DNA of 64,000 bases from Chryseobacterium sp. VAUSW3 (GCF_002205795.1 NZ_NIUY01000001.1:682001-746000); one strand, 5' to 3'; counted from the stretch's first letter, positions 18,150 through 26,854 are shown. The notes: generated by a model not told the origin, from the letters alone. Numbers and translations: made by a program.

Positions 18150-18998
18150 TTAAAAATGAAAAATATCTTTGGCTTTATTATAAGCACTTTCGAAATTAAG
18201 TAAGTTCAGTGAATGCTCAATTTTTTCGGAAGCCATAAAATTAATGACCTGCTCGGTAGGCATATTTCCGACCAGGTCGTCTTTGGCCATCGGACAACCG
18301 CCGATTCCTTTAATTGCCGAATCGAACCTTCTGCAGCCGTTATCATAAGCGGCTTTCAGTTTACTGTAAGAATCCTCATAGCGGTTATGGAAATGCGCAC
18401 CGAAATCAATCCCAGGATATTTTGCCGGAATTTTATCAAACAGAAGTGCAATCTGTTCTACAGTTCCGGTTCCGGTGGTATCGGAAAGCAGAATGTTTTT
18501 AATCCCGATTTCATTAAAACGGTTTGCCCAGAAATCCACGTCTTCCCATTTCCACATCTCACCATAAGGATTTCCGAAAGCCATGGAAAAATACACATTC
18601 AGTGTACGGCCATCGGTTTTCAGAATTTCTGTGATTTTCAGAATATCATTAAAAGCTTCTTCCTGATTTTTATTCGTATTCCGGTGCTGAAAAGTCTCCG
18701 AAATCGAAAAAGGAAACCCCAGAATATCAACCTGCTCGTGAGCCAGAGCTTTCTCTGCCCCGCGGTAATTGGCAACAATCACAGAAAGTTTTGTATTTGA
18801 AATCGATTTATCAATCTCATCGAGCACCGTTCCGGAATCCGCCATTTGGGGAATCGATTTTGGTGAAACAAAACTACCGCAATCCAACACATCAAAACGA
18901 ACATCCATCAAGGCATTAATGTAATCGATTTTCTTTTGAGTCGGGATAAATTCGCCCCAACCTTGCATAGCATCTCGCGGACATTCGGTTAAAAACAT
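18150..18998 (-). CDS. Hydroxymethylglutaryl-CoA lyase
   Basis: Cleaves HMG-CoA to acetyl-CoA and acetoacetate, the last step of leucine breakdown. The 282 residues form a TIM-barrel of the HMGL-like family, with the entry motif ECPRDAMQGW near 5-14 (metal-binding Asp), the DTTGTGT strand near 167, the AHFHNR metal-binding His pair near 197 and the GGCPMAKDDLVGNMPTEQ catalytic cysteine loop near 229-246. A clean TATCTTTG box lies 20 bases upstream. Immediately downstream on the same strand come two OsmC genes. Confidence 0.94.
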   Translation of the reverse strand: MFLTECPRDAMQGWGEFIPTQKKIDYINALMDVRFDVLDCGSFVSPKSIPQMADSGTVLDEIDKSISNTKLSVIVANYRGAEKALAHEQVDILGFPFSISETFQHRNTNKNQEEAFNDILKITEILKTDGRTLNVYFSMAFGNPYGEMWKWEDVDFWANRFNEIGIKNILLSDTTGTGTVEQIALLFDKIPAKYPGIDFGAHFHNRYEDSYSKLKAAYDNGCRRFDSAIKGIGGCPMAKDDLVGNMPTEQVINFMASEKIEHSLNLLNFESAYNKAKDIFHF

Positions 18999-19017
18999 TG
19001 TTGATTTTTAATTTTCT

Positions 19018-19025
19018 CAAAGATA
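19018..19025 (-). promoter_or_regulatory. -7 promoter box of the HMG-CoA lyase gene
   Basis: TATCTTTG on the minus strand, a full TAnnTTTG match, 20 bases before the start codon at 18998. Confidence 0.55.
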
Positions 19026-19108
19026 ATATTTTTTTTGAATGACAGAATTTGAGTTTTGCAGGCATAAAAAACTGGCAATTTGCAGCCATTACCGTCATAC
19101 AAATTCGC

Positions 19109-19116
19109 TATCTTTG
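19109..19116 (+). promoter_or_regulatory. -7 promoter box of pepT
   Basis: TATCTTTG, a full match, 23 bases before the ATG at 19139. It rules out the longer in-frame start at 19049, which would lie upstream of the transcript. Confidence 0.55.
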
Positions 19117-19138
19117 TTTAAATCAAATTTTATTAAAG

Positions 19139-20398
19139 ATGACTACCATAGATTTCAACCTCGACTGGAAACTGAAACTGCAAAACCGATTTATCAACTA
19201 CGTAAAAATCTTTTCGACCAGTGATCCGGAAAGCGAAACAACACCTTCAACCGAAAGACAGTGGAACATGGCCAACTATATTTTCGAAGAACTGAAAACC
19301 TTGGGTTTAAGCGATGTTTCTCTGGACGAGAACGGCTACATCTATGCTTACGTTCCTTCGAACCTTGAAAATGATGACGAACCGGTGGTAGGTTTTATTT
19401 CACATTACGATACTTCTCCGGATTTTAATGGAGAAAATGTGAAGCCTCAGATCTGGGACGATTACGATGGCAAAGATTTGCTTCTGAATAAAGAAACTGG
19501 CTTCGTACTTTCTCCTTCAAAATTTGAAAGTCTGAAAGATTATGTCGGCAAAACTTTAATTACCACAGACGGTACAACCCTTCTTGGCGCAGATGACAAA
19601 GCGGGGGTTGCCGAAATTGTAACTGCTGCTGAATATTTGTTGGCTCATCCAGACATTAAACACGGGAAAATTGCGATCGGATTTACTCCGGATGAAGAAA
19701 TCGGAAGAGGAGCACATAAATTCGATGTTAAAAAATTCGGTGCCGAGTGGGCTTACACCATGGATGGCGGTGAAGTTGGAGAACTAGAGTATGAAAACTT
19801 CAACGCAGCTGGCGCGGTGGTGAAAATTCACGGTTTGAGTGTGCACCCGGGTTATGCTTTCGGAAAAATGGTGAACGCCTCGCTTTTGGCCGCCGAATTC
19901 ATTAAAATGCTCCCTGAAAACGAAACACCATCCACTACAAAAGGTTTTGAGGGTTTTTATCATTTAACAGATTTGAAATCTGATGTTTCTGAGGCAAAAA
20001 TTCACTACATCATCCGTGATCACGATGCCGATAAATTTGAAGCCAGAAAAGAATTTATGACACAAAAGGTAGCAGAATTCAACAAAAGATTCGGTGAAGG
20101 AACTGCTGAAATCGAAATTAAAGAACAGTACCGAAACATGAAGCAGCAGTTTGAAGGCAAAATGCATATTATCGACATCGCGGAACAGGCGATGAAAGAC
20201 GCCAACATCGAGCCTAAAATCAAGGCCATCCGGGGTGGAACAGACGGGGCACAGCTTTCCTACATGGGTTTACCTTGTCCGAATATTTTTGCGGGCGGAA
20301 TCAACTTCCATGGGCCTTATGAATACGTAGCTTTGGAATCGATGGAAAAAGCAGTAAAAGTGATTATTAATATCGCGAAGATGGTGAAGAAGATTTAA
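19139..20398 (+). CDS. pepT: Peptidase T (tripeptidase)
   Basis: Cytoplasmic zinc aminopeptidase of family M20B that cleaves the N-terminal residue from tripeptides. The 419 residues show HYDTSPD near 81 (first zinc ligand), GADDKAGVAEI near 144 (bridging Asp), TPDEEIGRG near 178 (catalytic Glu and ligand), and MDGGEVGELEYENFNAA near 203. The dimerisation lid domain lies at about 215-320 and the last zinc ligand is in the GGINFHGPYEY segment. The gene stands alone with a promoter box and a hairpin terminator. Confidence 0.96.
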   Translation: MTTIDFNLDWKLKLQNRFINYVKIFSTSDPESETTPSTERQWNMANYIFEELKTLGLSDVSLDENGYIYAYVPSNLENDDEPVVGFISHYDTSPDFNGENVKPQIWDDYDGKDLLLNKETGFVLSPSKFESLKDYVGKTLITTDGTTLLGADDKAGVAEIVTAAEYLLAHPDIKHGKIAIGFTPDEEIGRGAHKFDVKKFGAEWAYTMDGGEVGELEYENFNAAGAVVKIHGLSVHPGYAFGKMVNASLLAAEFIKMLPENETPSTTKGFEGFYHLTDLKSDVSEAKIHYIIRDHDADKFEARKEFMTQKVAEFNKRFGEGTAEIEIKEQYRNMKQQFEGKMHIIDIAEQAMKDANIEPKIKAIRGGTDGAQLSYMGLPCPNIFAGGINFHGPYEYVALESMEKAVKVIINIAKMVKKI

Positions 20399-20415
20399 AG
20401 AAATATTGTACCTGA

Positions 20416-20449
20416 ATAACCTTCAATAATATTGAGGGTTATTTTTTTA
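20416..20449 (+). terminator. Rho-independent terminator of pepT
   Basis: ATAACCTTCAA pairs with TTGAGGGTTAT (one G-T) around a short loop and is followed by seven T, 18 bases past the pepT stop. Confidence 0.85.
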
Positions 20450-20477
20450 TTCTTTACCCATCAAAAAACAAAAAAAA

Positions 20478-20497
20478 CCATCACATTTCTGTGATGG
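20478..20497 (-). terminator. Rho-independent terminator of the tRNA-Asn gene
   Basis: On the minus strand CCATCACA and TGTGATGG form an eight-pair stem with a GAAA loop, followed by eight T, just past the tRNA 3' end. Confidence 0.85.
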
Positions 20498-20501
20498 CTT
20501 G

Positions 20502-20575
20502 CTCCTCTTGCTGGGCTCGAACCAGCGACCCTCTGATTAACAGTCAGATGCTCTAACCAACTGAGCTAAAGAGGA
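20502..20575 (-). tRNA. tRNA-Asn (GTT)
   Basis: The 74-nt gene folds into a standard cloverleaf. The acceptor stem pairs TCCTCTT with AAGAGGA with G as discriminator, the D arm reads GCTCAGTTGGTTAGAGC, the anticodon loop CTGTTAA carries GTT, and the T arm has GGTTCGAGCCC. The 3' CCA is not encoded. A hairpin terminator follows at once. It is a single tRNA, not a cluster. Confidence 0.97.
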
Positions 20576-20652
20576 GTGTATCCTTTTGCGTTAAGCGTGT
20601 GCAAATATAAAAACTTTTTTAATTCTTGCAAAATATTTTTGCAAAGTTTTTA

Positions 20653-21990
20653 CTAAAATTTTCCTGTAATCCACTTAACTATGTCGTTTCCAAAGATTAA
20701 GACCATTAGCCCAAGTAAGAAAATTACACCAATCATTTGAGCATTTTCTAAAACTTTCTGCGGAACAGGCTTTCCGGTGATCATTTCCCACAGGGTAAAC
20801 ACTACATGACCCCCGTCTAACCCAGGAATCGGGATTAAATTCAGGAATGCTAACCATACCGAGAACATTGCTGTAAAACTCCAGAAAAACTCCCAGTTAA
20901 TCGTCTCTGGCATTTGTTTGATGATTCCGATAGGTCCCGAAACTTTCTTATAACCTTCTGTAGTGGTATTGAAAACAATTTTAAACTGCTTAATCTGCAT
21001 CGTCAAAACGTCGATGGTTCTTGTAAAACCTCTTGGGATAGCTTCTAAGAAAGAATATTTTTTGGTGATTTTGGCTTTTTCAAGTTCGGCCTGTGCTACA
21101 TTGATGTCTGTGGAAAATCCTAATTTTCCTTGCGGATCAACTTTAATATCGATTTGCTGTAGCGCAGAATTTCTTTCAACATCCAACTTTACATTGGTGT
21201 TTTTGTATTTTGCAAGTTCAGTTGCCAACTCATCGAAATACTTTACAGGATTTCCGTTTACTGCTACAATTTTATCACCTTTCTGCAAGCCGGAAGCTTT
21301 CGCAGGACCATTTGGCAGAAGACTGTCGATAACCACAGGAAAACGTGGGCTGAAGTAAGCTTTAGCCTCATTTTGTTTCAACACATCAGCTACACCTTGC
21401 TCGTTGACAGGGAATGTAACTTCTTTACCGTTTCTTTCCACCGTTACCTCATCTGCGAAAAGCATGTTTACGGTTGAAGGTTCCATACGCTCGGCGTGCT
21501 TTCCGTCGATCTTTAGAATTTTGTCTCCAGTTTCCAGACCCATTTTTTTACCGGCATCAGATACCGCAATTCCGTTCTCGAATTTTGAATTGTCGTGATA
21601 GGTTTCGCCTTTAAAGTAACTAAGGCTCGAATAAATGAGCCAGGCTAAAAAGAAGTTAACCGTTACACCACCCATCATAATAATCAGGCGCTGCCATGCG
21701 GGTTTACTCCGGAATTCCCAGGGTTCGGCCGGTTTTTTCAGCTGTTCTGTATCCATACTTTCATCCACCATTCCGGCAATTTTCACATAACCGCCAAATG
21801 GAAGCCAACCGATTCCGTATTCGGTACCTCGGAAATTTATTTTTGCCAGCGAAAACCAGGGATCAAAAAAGAGATAAAATTTTTCAACTTTTGTTTTAAA
21901 ATATTTTGCGGGGATAAAATGTCCTAATTCGTGCAATATCACTAAAATAGAAATACTGAGTATGAACTGAAATAACTGTATTAATGTCAT
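20653..21990 (-). CDS. rseP: Site-2 intramembrane metalloprotease RseP
   Basis: Inner-membrane zinc protease that releases membrane-tethered regulators in envelope stress. The 445 residues have the active site HELGHF near 20-25 in the first membrane helix and the second ligand motif NLIPIPGLDGGH near 392-403. Two PDZ-like domains lie between them (around 130-200 and 215-290; the second with the GPAKASGLQKGDKIVAVNG motif), so the layout is that of E. coli RseP (450 residues). It is monocistronic; the tRNA-Asn gene follows on the same strand. Confidence 0.96.
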   Translation of the reverse strand: MTLIQLFQFILSISILVILHELGHFIPAKYFKTKVEKFYLFFDPWFSLAKINFRGTEYGIGWLPFGGYVKIAGMVDESMDTEQLKKPAEPWEFRSKPAWQRLIIMMGGVTVNFFLAWLIYSSLSYFKGETYHDNSKFENGIAVSDAGKKMGLETGDKILKIDGKHAERMEPSTVNMLFADEVTVERNGKEVTFPVNEQGVADVLKQNEAKAYFSPRFPVVIDSLLPNGPAKASGLQKGDKIVAVNGNPVKYFDELATELAKYKNTNVKLDVERNSALQQIDIKVDPQGKLGFSTDINVAQAELEKAKITKKYSFLEAIPRGFTRTIDVLTMQIKQFKIVFNTTTEGYKKVSGPIGIIKQMPETINWEFFWSFTAMFSVWLAFLNLIPIPGLDGGHVVFTLWEMITGKPVPQKVLENAQMIGVIFLLGLMVLIFGNDIVKWITGKF

Positions 21991-22018
21991 TGATTTTAAT
22001 TAAATTTTTTAAGATTTG

Positions 22019-22026
22019 CGAAGATA
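22019..22026 (-). promoter_or_regulatory. Possible -7 box of rseP (TANNTTCG variant)
   Basis: TATCTTCG on the minus strand, one base from the TAnnTTTG consensus, 29 bases before the rseP start. Confidence 0.35.
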
Positions 22027-22053
22027 CGAATTATCAAAAGCATGCCAAATAAA

Positions 22054-22081
22054 AAAGGCTCCCAATATTCTGGAAACCTTT
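22054..22081 (-). terminator. Terminator of the minus-strand barrel gene
   Basis: AAAGGTTTCC pairs with GGGAGCCTTT on the minus strand (two G-T pairs), followed by TTTATTT, 21 bases past the gene stop at 22103. Confidence 0.7.
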
Positions 22082-22102
22082 GATATATGAAATTAAGTGA
22101 TG

Positions 22103-22543
22103 TTAGAAATTGAATGATACCCCTAAGCTACCATTATTACCGAATTCACCATAGATACCAACATTGTTATTGAAGAAATATCTAACACCTAAATGTGCAC
22201 CGAATCCGAAATCTTTACCTAAAAGGCCTAAATTAACACCTGGATAAATGTCCCATTTTTCAGGTAATCCCAATGGCTCCTGTAAATGAAAACCTAATCT
22301 ACCAAAAAGAAATACGTTGTTATCTTTGTTGTCGTCTTTGTAACCATCGAAATAGAAGTTAGCACCGGCACCAAGTGACACAATGTTTCCTAATCCATAA
22401 TCGTAAGTTGCAGTAATACCGTTTCCATAACCCCAACCGTTAAAACCTACCTGAAGTTTTTGATCTCCTTTGCCGTTCCAGGCCTGTGCGAATGCTGTTT
22501 GTCCTAAAAAGAACATGGAGCATACTAATAGTAACTTTTTCAT
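22103..22543 (-). CDS. Small outer-membrane beta-barrel protein
   Basis: A 146-residue exported protein with a Sec signal peptide ending near QTAFAQA and alternating strands rich in Gly and aromatic residues, ending in SFNF. It resembles the DUF6646-type barrels of Flavobacteriia. Strand pairs are separated by short Asp/Asn-rich turns (FDGYKDDNKDNN near 65-76 is probably an extracellular loop). Start chosen at the Met before KKLLLVC, since the upstream extension is not signal-like. Function unknown, perhaps structural. Confidence 0.82.
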   Translation of the reverse strand: MKKLLLVCSMFFLGQTAFAQAWNGKGDQKLQVGFNGWGYGNGITATYDYGLGNIVSLGAGANFYFDGYKDDNKDNNVFLFGRLGFHLQEPLGLPEKWDIYPGVNLGLLGKDFGFGAHLGVRYFFNNNVGIYGEFGNNGSLGVSFNF

Positions 22544-22667
22544 AATGTTATAATTTATAGTTTTAATGTTATAATTTTGAATAATCAAAAATGAGACCAA
22601 AGAAAAAGTCCAGTATCACCGACTTTGTTCTGCCATCTATATATTAACTACATTTTTATGATATTTT

Positions 22668-23429
22668 ATGAGAACTAATTTAAAAATCAGCGGTTTAAAT
22701 TTCGATATCACTTGGAAAGACAAAGAGCGAAATTTTCACAACATCGAGCAACAGTTTCAGGACAGATCTGCAGACCTACTGATGTTGCCGGAAATGTTTT
22801 CCACGGGTTTTTATATGAACGCCGCAGAAATTGCTGACCGTAATGAAGAAACCCTGAAGTGGATGAAAAGTTTTGCCGCAAGAAGAAATTCAGCGGTGTG
22901 CGGAAGCGCGTCAGTTTTTGATGACGGCAGTTTTCTAAACCGTTTCTATTTCGTAAAGCCCGACGGAAGTTATCAATTTTACGATAAAAGACATCTTTTT
23001 ACCTATTCCGGCGAAGATCAATCTTACTCAAAAGGAAAAGAAAGGGTAATTGTGGAGTACAAAGGCTGGAGAATTCTGCTGCAGGTTTGTTATGATCTTC
23101 GCTTTCCGGTGTTTTCAAGAAACAATGATGATTATGACGCGGTGATTTACGTCGCAAACTGGCCGGAAACCCGAATCGATGCATGGACTACGCTGCTGAA
23201 AGCCCGCGCCATAGAAAATCAAAGTTATGTATTTGGCTTAAACAGAATCGGAACAGACGGAAATAATCTGAATTATCCGGAAAGTTCTTACTGTTTTTTT
23301 GCGGATGGAAGCATTATTTCTGAAACCGAAAACCATTTTGTTTCCGCAGAATTTAATTCAGATGAACTTAAGAAATACCGCGGGCGATTTCAGTTTTTAG
23401 ATGACCGGGATTCTTTTGAAATTTTTTAA
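22668..23429 (+). CDS. Omega-amidase / nitrilase family hydrolase
   Basis: A 253-residue carbon-nitrogen hydrolase similar to YafV and Nit2, which hydrolyse alpha-ketoglutaramate and related amides. The catalytic triad is visible: Glu in LMLPEMFSTGF near 42, Lys in YDKRHLF near 107 and Cys in LLQVCYDLRFP near 141. The EP/YR motifs of nitrilases that act on nitriles are absent, so an amidase role is more likely. It stands between two minus-strand genes and is not in an operon. Confidence 0.93.
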   Translation: MRTNLKISGLNFDITWKDKERNFHNIEQQFQDRSADLLMLPEMFSTGFYMNAAEIADRNEETLKWMKSFAARRNSAVCGSASVFDDGSFLNRFYFVKPDGSYQFYDKRHLFTYSGEDQSYSKGKERVIVEYKGWRILLQVCYDLRFPVFSRNNDDYDAVIYVANWPETRIDAWTTLLKARAIENQSYVFGLNRIGTDGNNLNYPESSYCFFADGSIISETENHFVSAEFNSDELKKYRGRFQFLDDRDSFEIF

Positions 23430-23433
23430 AAAT

Positions 23434-23739
23434 CTAACTGTTAGAAAAATCCGTAAGAAGTTTGGTTAAAGTATTCACATCGTGAACCCCGCTTTCTTTC
23501 CAAAGCAAATTGCCGTTACGGAAAACCGCTAAAGTAGGAACGCCTCTTACACCATATTCTGCAGCAATCGCAGGATACTGATCTACGTCTATTTTTACGA
23601 TTCTTGCCAGATCACCGATATTTTCTTTAACGGTGGTAAGCACCGAAGACTGAACTTTGCATGGCCCGCACCAGGTAGCAAAAAAGTCGATTAAAACAGG
23701 ACGTTCAGAGTTGATCAGTTCCTGAAATTTTTGTGACAT
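23434..23739 (-). CDS. Thioredoxin
   Basis: A 101-residue thioredoxin-fold protein with the active site WCGPC near 23-27, the GVRGVPTLAVFRNG cis-proline loop near 68-81 and no signal peptide, so it should work in the cytoplasm. It is the last gene of a minus-strand run with a rhodanese and a persulfide dioxygenase-like fusion, 50 bases behind the rhodanese. That position suggests it supplies the thiol for persulfide reduction, which is an inference. Confidence 0.94.
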   Translation of the reverse strand: MSQKFQELINSERPVLIDFFATWCGPCKVQSSVLTTVKENIGDLARIVKIDVDQYPAIAAEYGVRGVPTLAVFRNGNLLWKESGVHDVNTLTKLLTDFSNS

Positions 23740-23789
23740 AGTACTATTTTTAAAATTAAACTAAAGATTTAGGAGAGCAGTTTTTTCTG

Positions 23790-24095
23790 CTAAAGTTTTT
23801 TCTGTAGAGCATTCCAGCCTCCGCCGTTATACACTTCAAAACCGTTCTGTTTAAGAATAGCTTTGGCAGATGCACTTCTCATCCCACTTGCGCAGCAGGT
23901 TATAATTGGTTTCTTAAGATCTAATTTTTCCACCTCCGATACAAGCTGCTGCAAAGGGATGTTTTTAGAATTGCGGATGCTTCCGCTACTGTATTCGGCG
24001 GGAGTTCTTACATCAATAATTTGTGCCCCATTTTCTACAAGAGCCTTATAATCAACCTTGTTTTTAACGAATAATTTCTTGATAAAATCGATCAT
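23790..24095 (-). CDS. Single-domain rhodanese-like protein
   Basis: A 101-residue rhodanese with the active-site loop CCASGMRSA near 68-76 whose second cysteine should carry the persulfide sulfur. The DVRTPAEYSSGSI segment near 24 and the GGGWNALQ end are typical. No signal peptide is seen. It starts 21 bases behind the MBL/rhodanese fusion and probably shares its transcript; a sulfur transferase role next to a persulfide dioxygenase is expected from family knowledge. Confidence 0.94.
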   Translation of the reverse strand: MIDFIKKLFVKNKVDYKALVENGAQIIDVRTPAEYSSGSIRNSKNIPLQQLVSEVEKLDLKKPIITCCASGMRSASAKAILKQNGFEVYNGGGWNALQKKL

Positions 24096-24116
24096 TTTTG
24101 TTGTTTTTGGAATCGC

Positions 24117-25523
24117 TTACAAAGTTTTGCTTTGGCAAACAAAATTACTTTTTGGCACACTCGTCTCATTTATTTTATTGAAACCACCCTCTATTTCTGT
24201 GAAATTCCTAATTCCTCTTGAATTTAAAATACTGGCGGCAATCATACTGCGGTATCCGCCGGCACAGTGAATGAATAAATGCTCGTCATTATCCAGAGTT
24301 CCAGCCCAATCGTTAATTTCGGAAAGCGGTCTTCGGAAGGCTTCATTTACATGTTCTGCTTCATATTCGGATTCTTTTCTTACATCAATTACTTTTGAAT
24401 TTTCATTGTATTTTTCAGCAAATTCTTCGGCAGAAATTCTTTGAATCGTGTCAATTTCCTTACCTGAATTTTTCCAGGATTCAAAACCACCTTCCAGATA
24501 TCCCAAAACATGATCAAAACCAACTCTTGACAGCCTTGTAATCACCTCTTCTTCCGTATCATTTTCGCATACCAAAAGAATGGGCTGCCTTACATCTACA
24601 ATCATGGCCCCAACCCACGGTGCGAAATCTCCTTTCAGCCCGATATTGATGGAGTTTGGAATAAATCCTTTGTGAAAATCGGCCGCAGCTCGGGTATCGA
24701 GAATCAATGCGCCAGAATCTTCGGCTGTTTTTTCAAAATCTTCTGCGTTCAATGGATTTTTACCTTTTTCGAGTACATTTTCGAAATCATCGTAGCCACC
24801 TTTATTCATGGCGACATTCATCCCAAAATACTGGGGCGGCGCCGAAAGTCCGTCTAAAACTTCTTTTACAAAAGATTCTTTATTGGGCTGTTTCAGTGCA
24901 TAATTGGTCTTTTTTTGATTCCCCAAAGTGTCCACAGTTTCTTTCTGCATATTTTTTCCGCACGCTGAACCTGCTCCGTGTGCCGGATAAACCGTGATGT
25001 CATCAGCAAGCGGAACAATTTTGTTCTGAAGACTGTCGTAAAGTAAGCCGGCCAACTCTTCCTGAGTCATGTGCGCAGCTTTCTGTGCGAGATCCGGGCG
25101 GCCTACATCCCCTAAAAACAAGGTATCGCCAGAGAAAATTGCGGTTTCTTTTCCAGATTCATCAATCAGGAGAAAAGTTGAACTTTCCATAGTATGTCCT
25201 GGCGTGTGCAGCACTTTAATTTTAATTTTTCCTATGGTAAAAATCTGATTATCTTCTGCAATTATCGCATCAAAATCCGGTTCTGCTGTTGGCCCGTACA
25301 CAATTGGTGCACCAGTTTTTTTTGAAAGATCCAAGTGTCCCGATACAAAATCTGCATGAAAATGTGTTTCAAAAATATATTTGAGTTTTACCCCATCTTT
25401 CTCAAGCCTTTCGAGGTAAGGTTTTGTTTCCCGCAACGGATCGATGATGGCTGCTTCATTTTCAGAAACGATATAATATGCACCCTGTGCGAGACATCCT
25501 GTATATATTTGTTCTATTTTCAT
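24117..25523 (-). CDS. Metallo-beta-lactamase/rhodanese fusion (persulfide dioxygenase-like)
   Basis: A 468-residue cytoplasmic fusion. The N-terminal MBL domain (about 1-245) has the FHADFVSGHLDL metal motif, HTPGHTMES, FSGDTLFLGDVGRPDL and YPAHGAGS, as in ETHE1-like persulfide dioxygenases that oxidise glutathione persulfide to sulfite. It is followed by two rhodanese domains (about 275-360 and 365-460). The first has a Cys in LLVCENDTEEEV, an unusual loop, and the second has an intact CAGGYRS loop. The start at 25523 (MKIEQIYTG) is chosen because the upstream extension is not conserved-looking. It sits in a five-gene sulfur locus with a TauE exporter. Confidence 0.93.
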   Translation of the reverse strand: MKIEQIYTGCLAQGAYYIVSENEAAIIDPLRETKPYLERLEKDGVKLKYIFETHFHADFVSGHLDLSKKTGAPIVYGPTAEPDFDAIIAEDNQIFTIGKIKIKVLHTPGHTMESSTFLLIDESGKETAIFSGDTLFLGDVGRPDLAQKAAHMTQEELAGLLYDSLQNKIVPLADDITVYPAHGAGSACGKNMQKETVDTLGNQKKTNYALKQPNKESFVKEVLDGLSAPPQYFGMNVAMNKGGYDDFENVLEKGKNPLNAEDFEKTAEDSGALILDTRAAADFHKGFIPNSINIGLKGDFAPWVGAMIVDVRQPILLVCENDTEEEVITRLSRVGFDHVLGYLEGGFESWKNSGKEIDTIQRISAEEFAEKYNENSKVIDVRKESEYEAEHVNEAFRRPLSEINDWAGTLDNDEHLFIHCAGGYRSMIAASILNSRGIRNFTEIEGGFNKINETSVPKSNFVCQSKTL

Positions 25524-25614
25524 GGTAATTTTTTTTAACCCATGCAAATTTGGTGAAATTGCTCACAATATACACCAACCGATCAATCGAAATAATTGAT
25601 TATAGCATTTTGAA

Positions 25615-25974
25615 TTAGTTATATTCGGTAACATTACCGTCTTTGTCAGACAACTTACCGGCCTGGCCTTCCTGTGTGAGCTCCCACATAAATTCCTCAT
25701 TTGTAAAAATAGGATTACCGCTTGGGTTCACTGTTTTGGCAGATAGCTTCTGTTCTTCCTCTCCAGCTTTCTGAATTTTTACAGCAACTGCATCACCTTC
25801 AGAGAAATAGGTTACCGAAATTTCTTCACCTGTAGCGCTTTTCAGTGTTAAAGGTTTTTGTACAAGTCCTATTTCAGGAGATTTTTCATTTTCTGTTGAA
25901 GCTGAATTGGTTTCTGTTTTGGTACAGGAATTCATTAAAAACAATGCGAAACCTGCGACGAGTATATTTTTCAT
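25615..25974 (-). CDS. Small lipoprotein in the sulfur locus
   Basis: I do not recognise a named family. The 119 residues start with a lipoprotein signal (LMNSCTK, Cys near 16), followed by an acidic, serine-rich linker and a compact strand-rich domain (about 40-119) rich in Glu and Lys, with the VTYFSEGDAVAVKIQ segment. It begins two bases after the TauE gene, so it is cotranscribed with it, and ends 91 bases before the MBL/rhodanese fusion. A periplasmic accessory role for the exporter is possible but not shown. Confidence 0.8.
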   Translation of the reverse strand: MKNILVAGFALFLMNSCTKTETNSASTENEKSPEIGLVQKPLTLKSATGEEISVTYFSEGDAVAVKIQKAGEEEQKLSAKTVNPSGNPIFTNEEFMWELTQEGQAGKLSDKDGNVTEYN

Positions 25975-25976
25975 AT

Positions 25977-26777
25977 CTAAAATTGTTGTTTTAAAAATAC
26001 TTCTTTGATGATAATAAAAATGCCCATTCCCAAAATGATCCATCCAAACAGCGGTTTTAGTTTTCGGCCATCCATTTTTTTGGAAACGGCAATACCCACG
26101 AAGATGCCCACTACGGATAAACCTGTGAAGCCAAGTAGAAATCCCCAGTCATGGCTCACCATCTCCATGGTGCTGATGAATCCCAGAATAGAATTCATTG
26201 AAATGATAAAAAGTGAAGTAGCTACCGCTTTTTTCATGTGCAGACCCAGCAGCATAACCAGTGCGGGAACAATTAAAAATCCTCCACCGGCACCAATTAA
26301 TCCTGTGATAATTCCTACCAAAAGTCCTTGCGAAATTAAAATGGTATAGTTGGTATCTTCGAAACTCTGCAATCTTGGCCTTTCATTTTTTCTGATCATT
26401 TTATACGAGGCAATCAGCATTAAAATTGCAAAAAGCAAAAGCAGAAACATATCTTTGGTGAGTGTTATTCCCCACCGGTTAATGATATATTCTGGTAAAT
26501 GTGGCAGAATCAGCCTGCGTGAAAACAAAACGCCCAAAATCGATGGAATCCCGAACGTAAATGCTGTTTTAAAATCAATCTGTTTCTGTCTGATGAAACC
26601 TGCCGAGCCTACCAAACTCGTAATTCCTACAACAAATAACGACAGCGCGGTAGCAGTAACTGCATCGAAACCAAATACATACACGAAAACCGGCACGCTC
26701 AAAATACTTCCACCACCACCAATGAGACCCATTACCAGGCCTATTACGATTGCCGAAAAATATCCTAAAAACTCCAT
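25977..26777 (-). CDS. TauE/SafE family sulfite exporter
   Basis: A 266-residue inner-membrane protein with about eight helices and the internal duplication of TauE/SafE proteins (GLIGGGGSILSVPVF near 17-31 and GLIGAGGGFLIVPALVM near 160-176). Members export sulfite, sulfonates or related anions. It is first in a minus-strand run: exporter, lipoprotein, persulfide dioxygenase-like fusion, rhodanese, thioredoxin. Exporting the sulfite made by the dioxygenase is the natural reading. A TAGTTTTG promoter box lies 15 bases upstream. Start by ATG at 26777; a TTG one codon earlier is less likely. Confidence 0.94.
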   Translation of the reverse strand: MEFLGYFSAIVIGLVMGLIGGGGSILSVPVFVYVFGFDAVTATALSLFVVGITSLVGSAGFIRQKQIDFKTAFTFGIPSILGVLFSRRLILPHLPEYIINRWGITLTKDMFLLLLFAILMLIASYKMIRKNERPRLQSFEDTNYTILISQGLLVGIITGLIGAGGGFLIVPALVMLLGLHMKKAVATSLFIISMNSILGFISTMEMVSHDWGFLLGFTGLSVVGIFVGIAVSKKMDGRKLKPLFGWIILGMGIFIIIKEVFLKQQF

Positions 26778-26791
26778 CAATTATTTTTTGG

Positions 26792-26799
26792 CAAAACTA
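26792..26799 (-). promoter_or_regulatory. -7 promoter box of the sulfur locus
   Basis: TAGTTTTG on the minus strand, a full TAnnTTTG match, 15 bases before the TauE start. No operator repeat for a sulfur sensor was noticed. Confidence 0.5.
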
Positions 26800-26854
26800 A
26801 CTTATTAAATTAAAAACCAGCGTAACCTTTGTTACAGCCCAACTGTATTCAATT

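Noticed and set aside
22036-22051. TTGGCATGCTTTTGAT on the minus strand near rseP as a sigma-54 site
   Set aside because: The -12 TTGC element is not at the needed distance; a TANNTTCG box closer to the gene fits better.
24148-24160. TGGCAC motif resembling a sigma-54 element
   Set aside because: The -12 part is absent and the site lies inside the MBL/rhodanese gene end.
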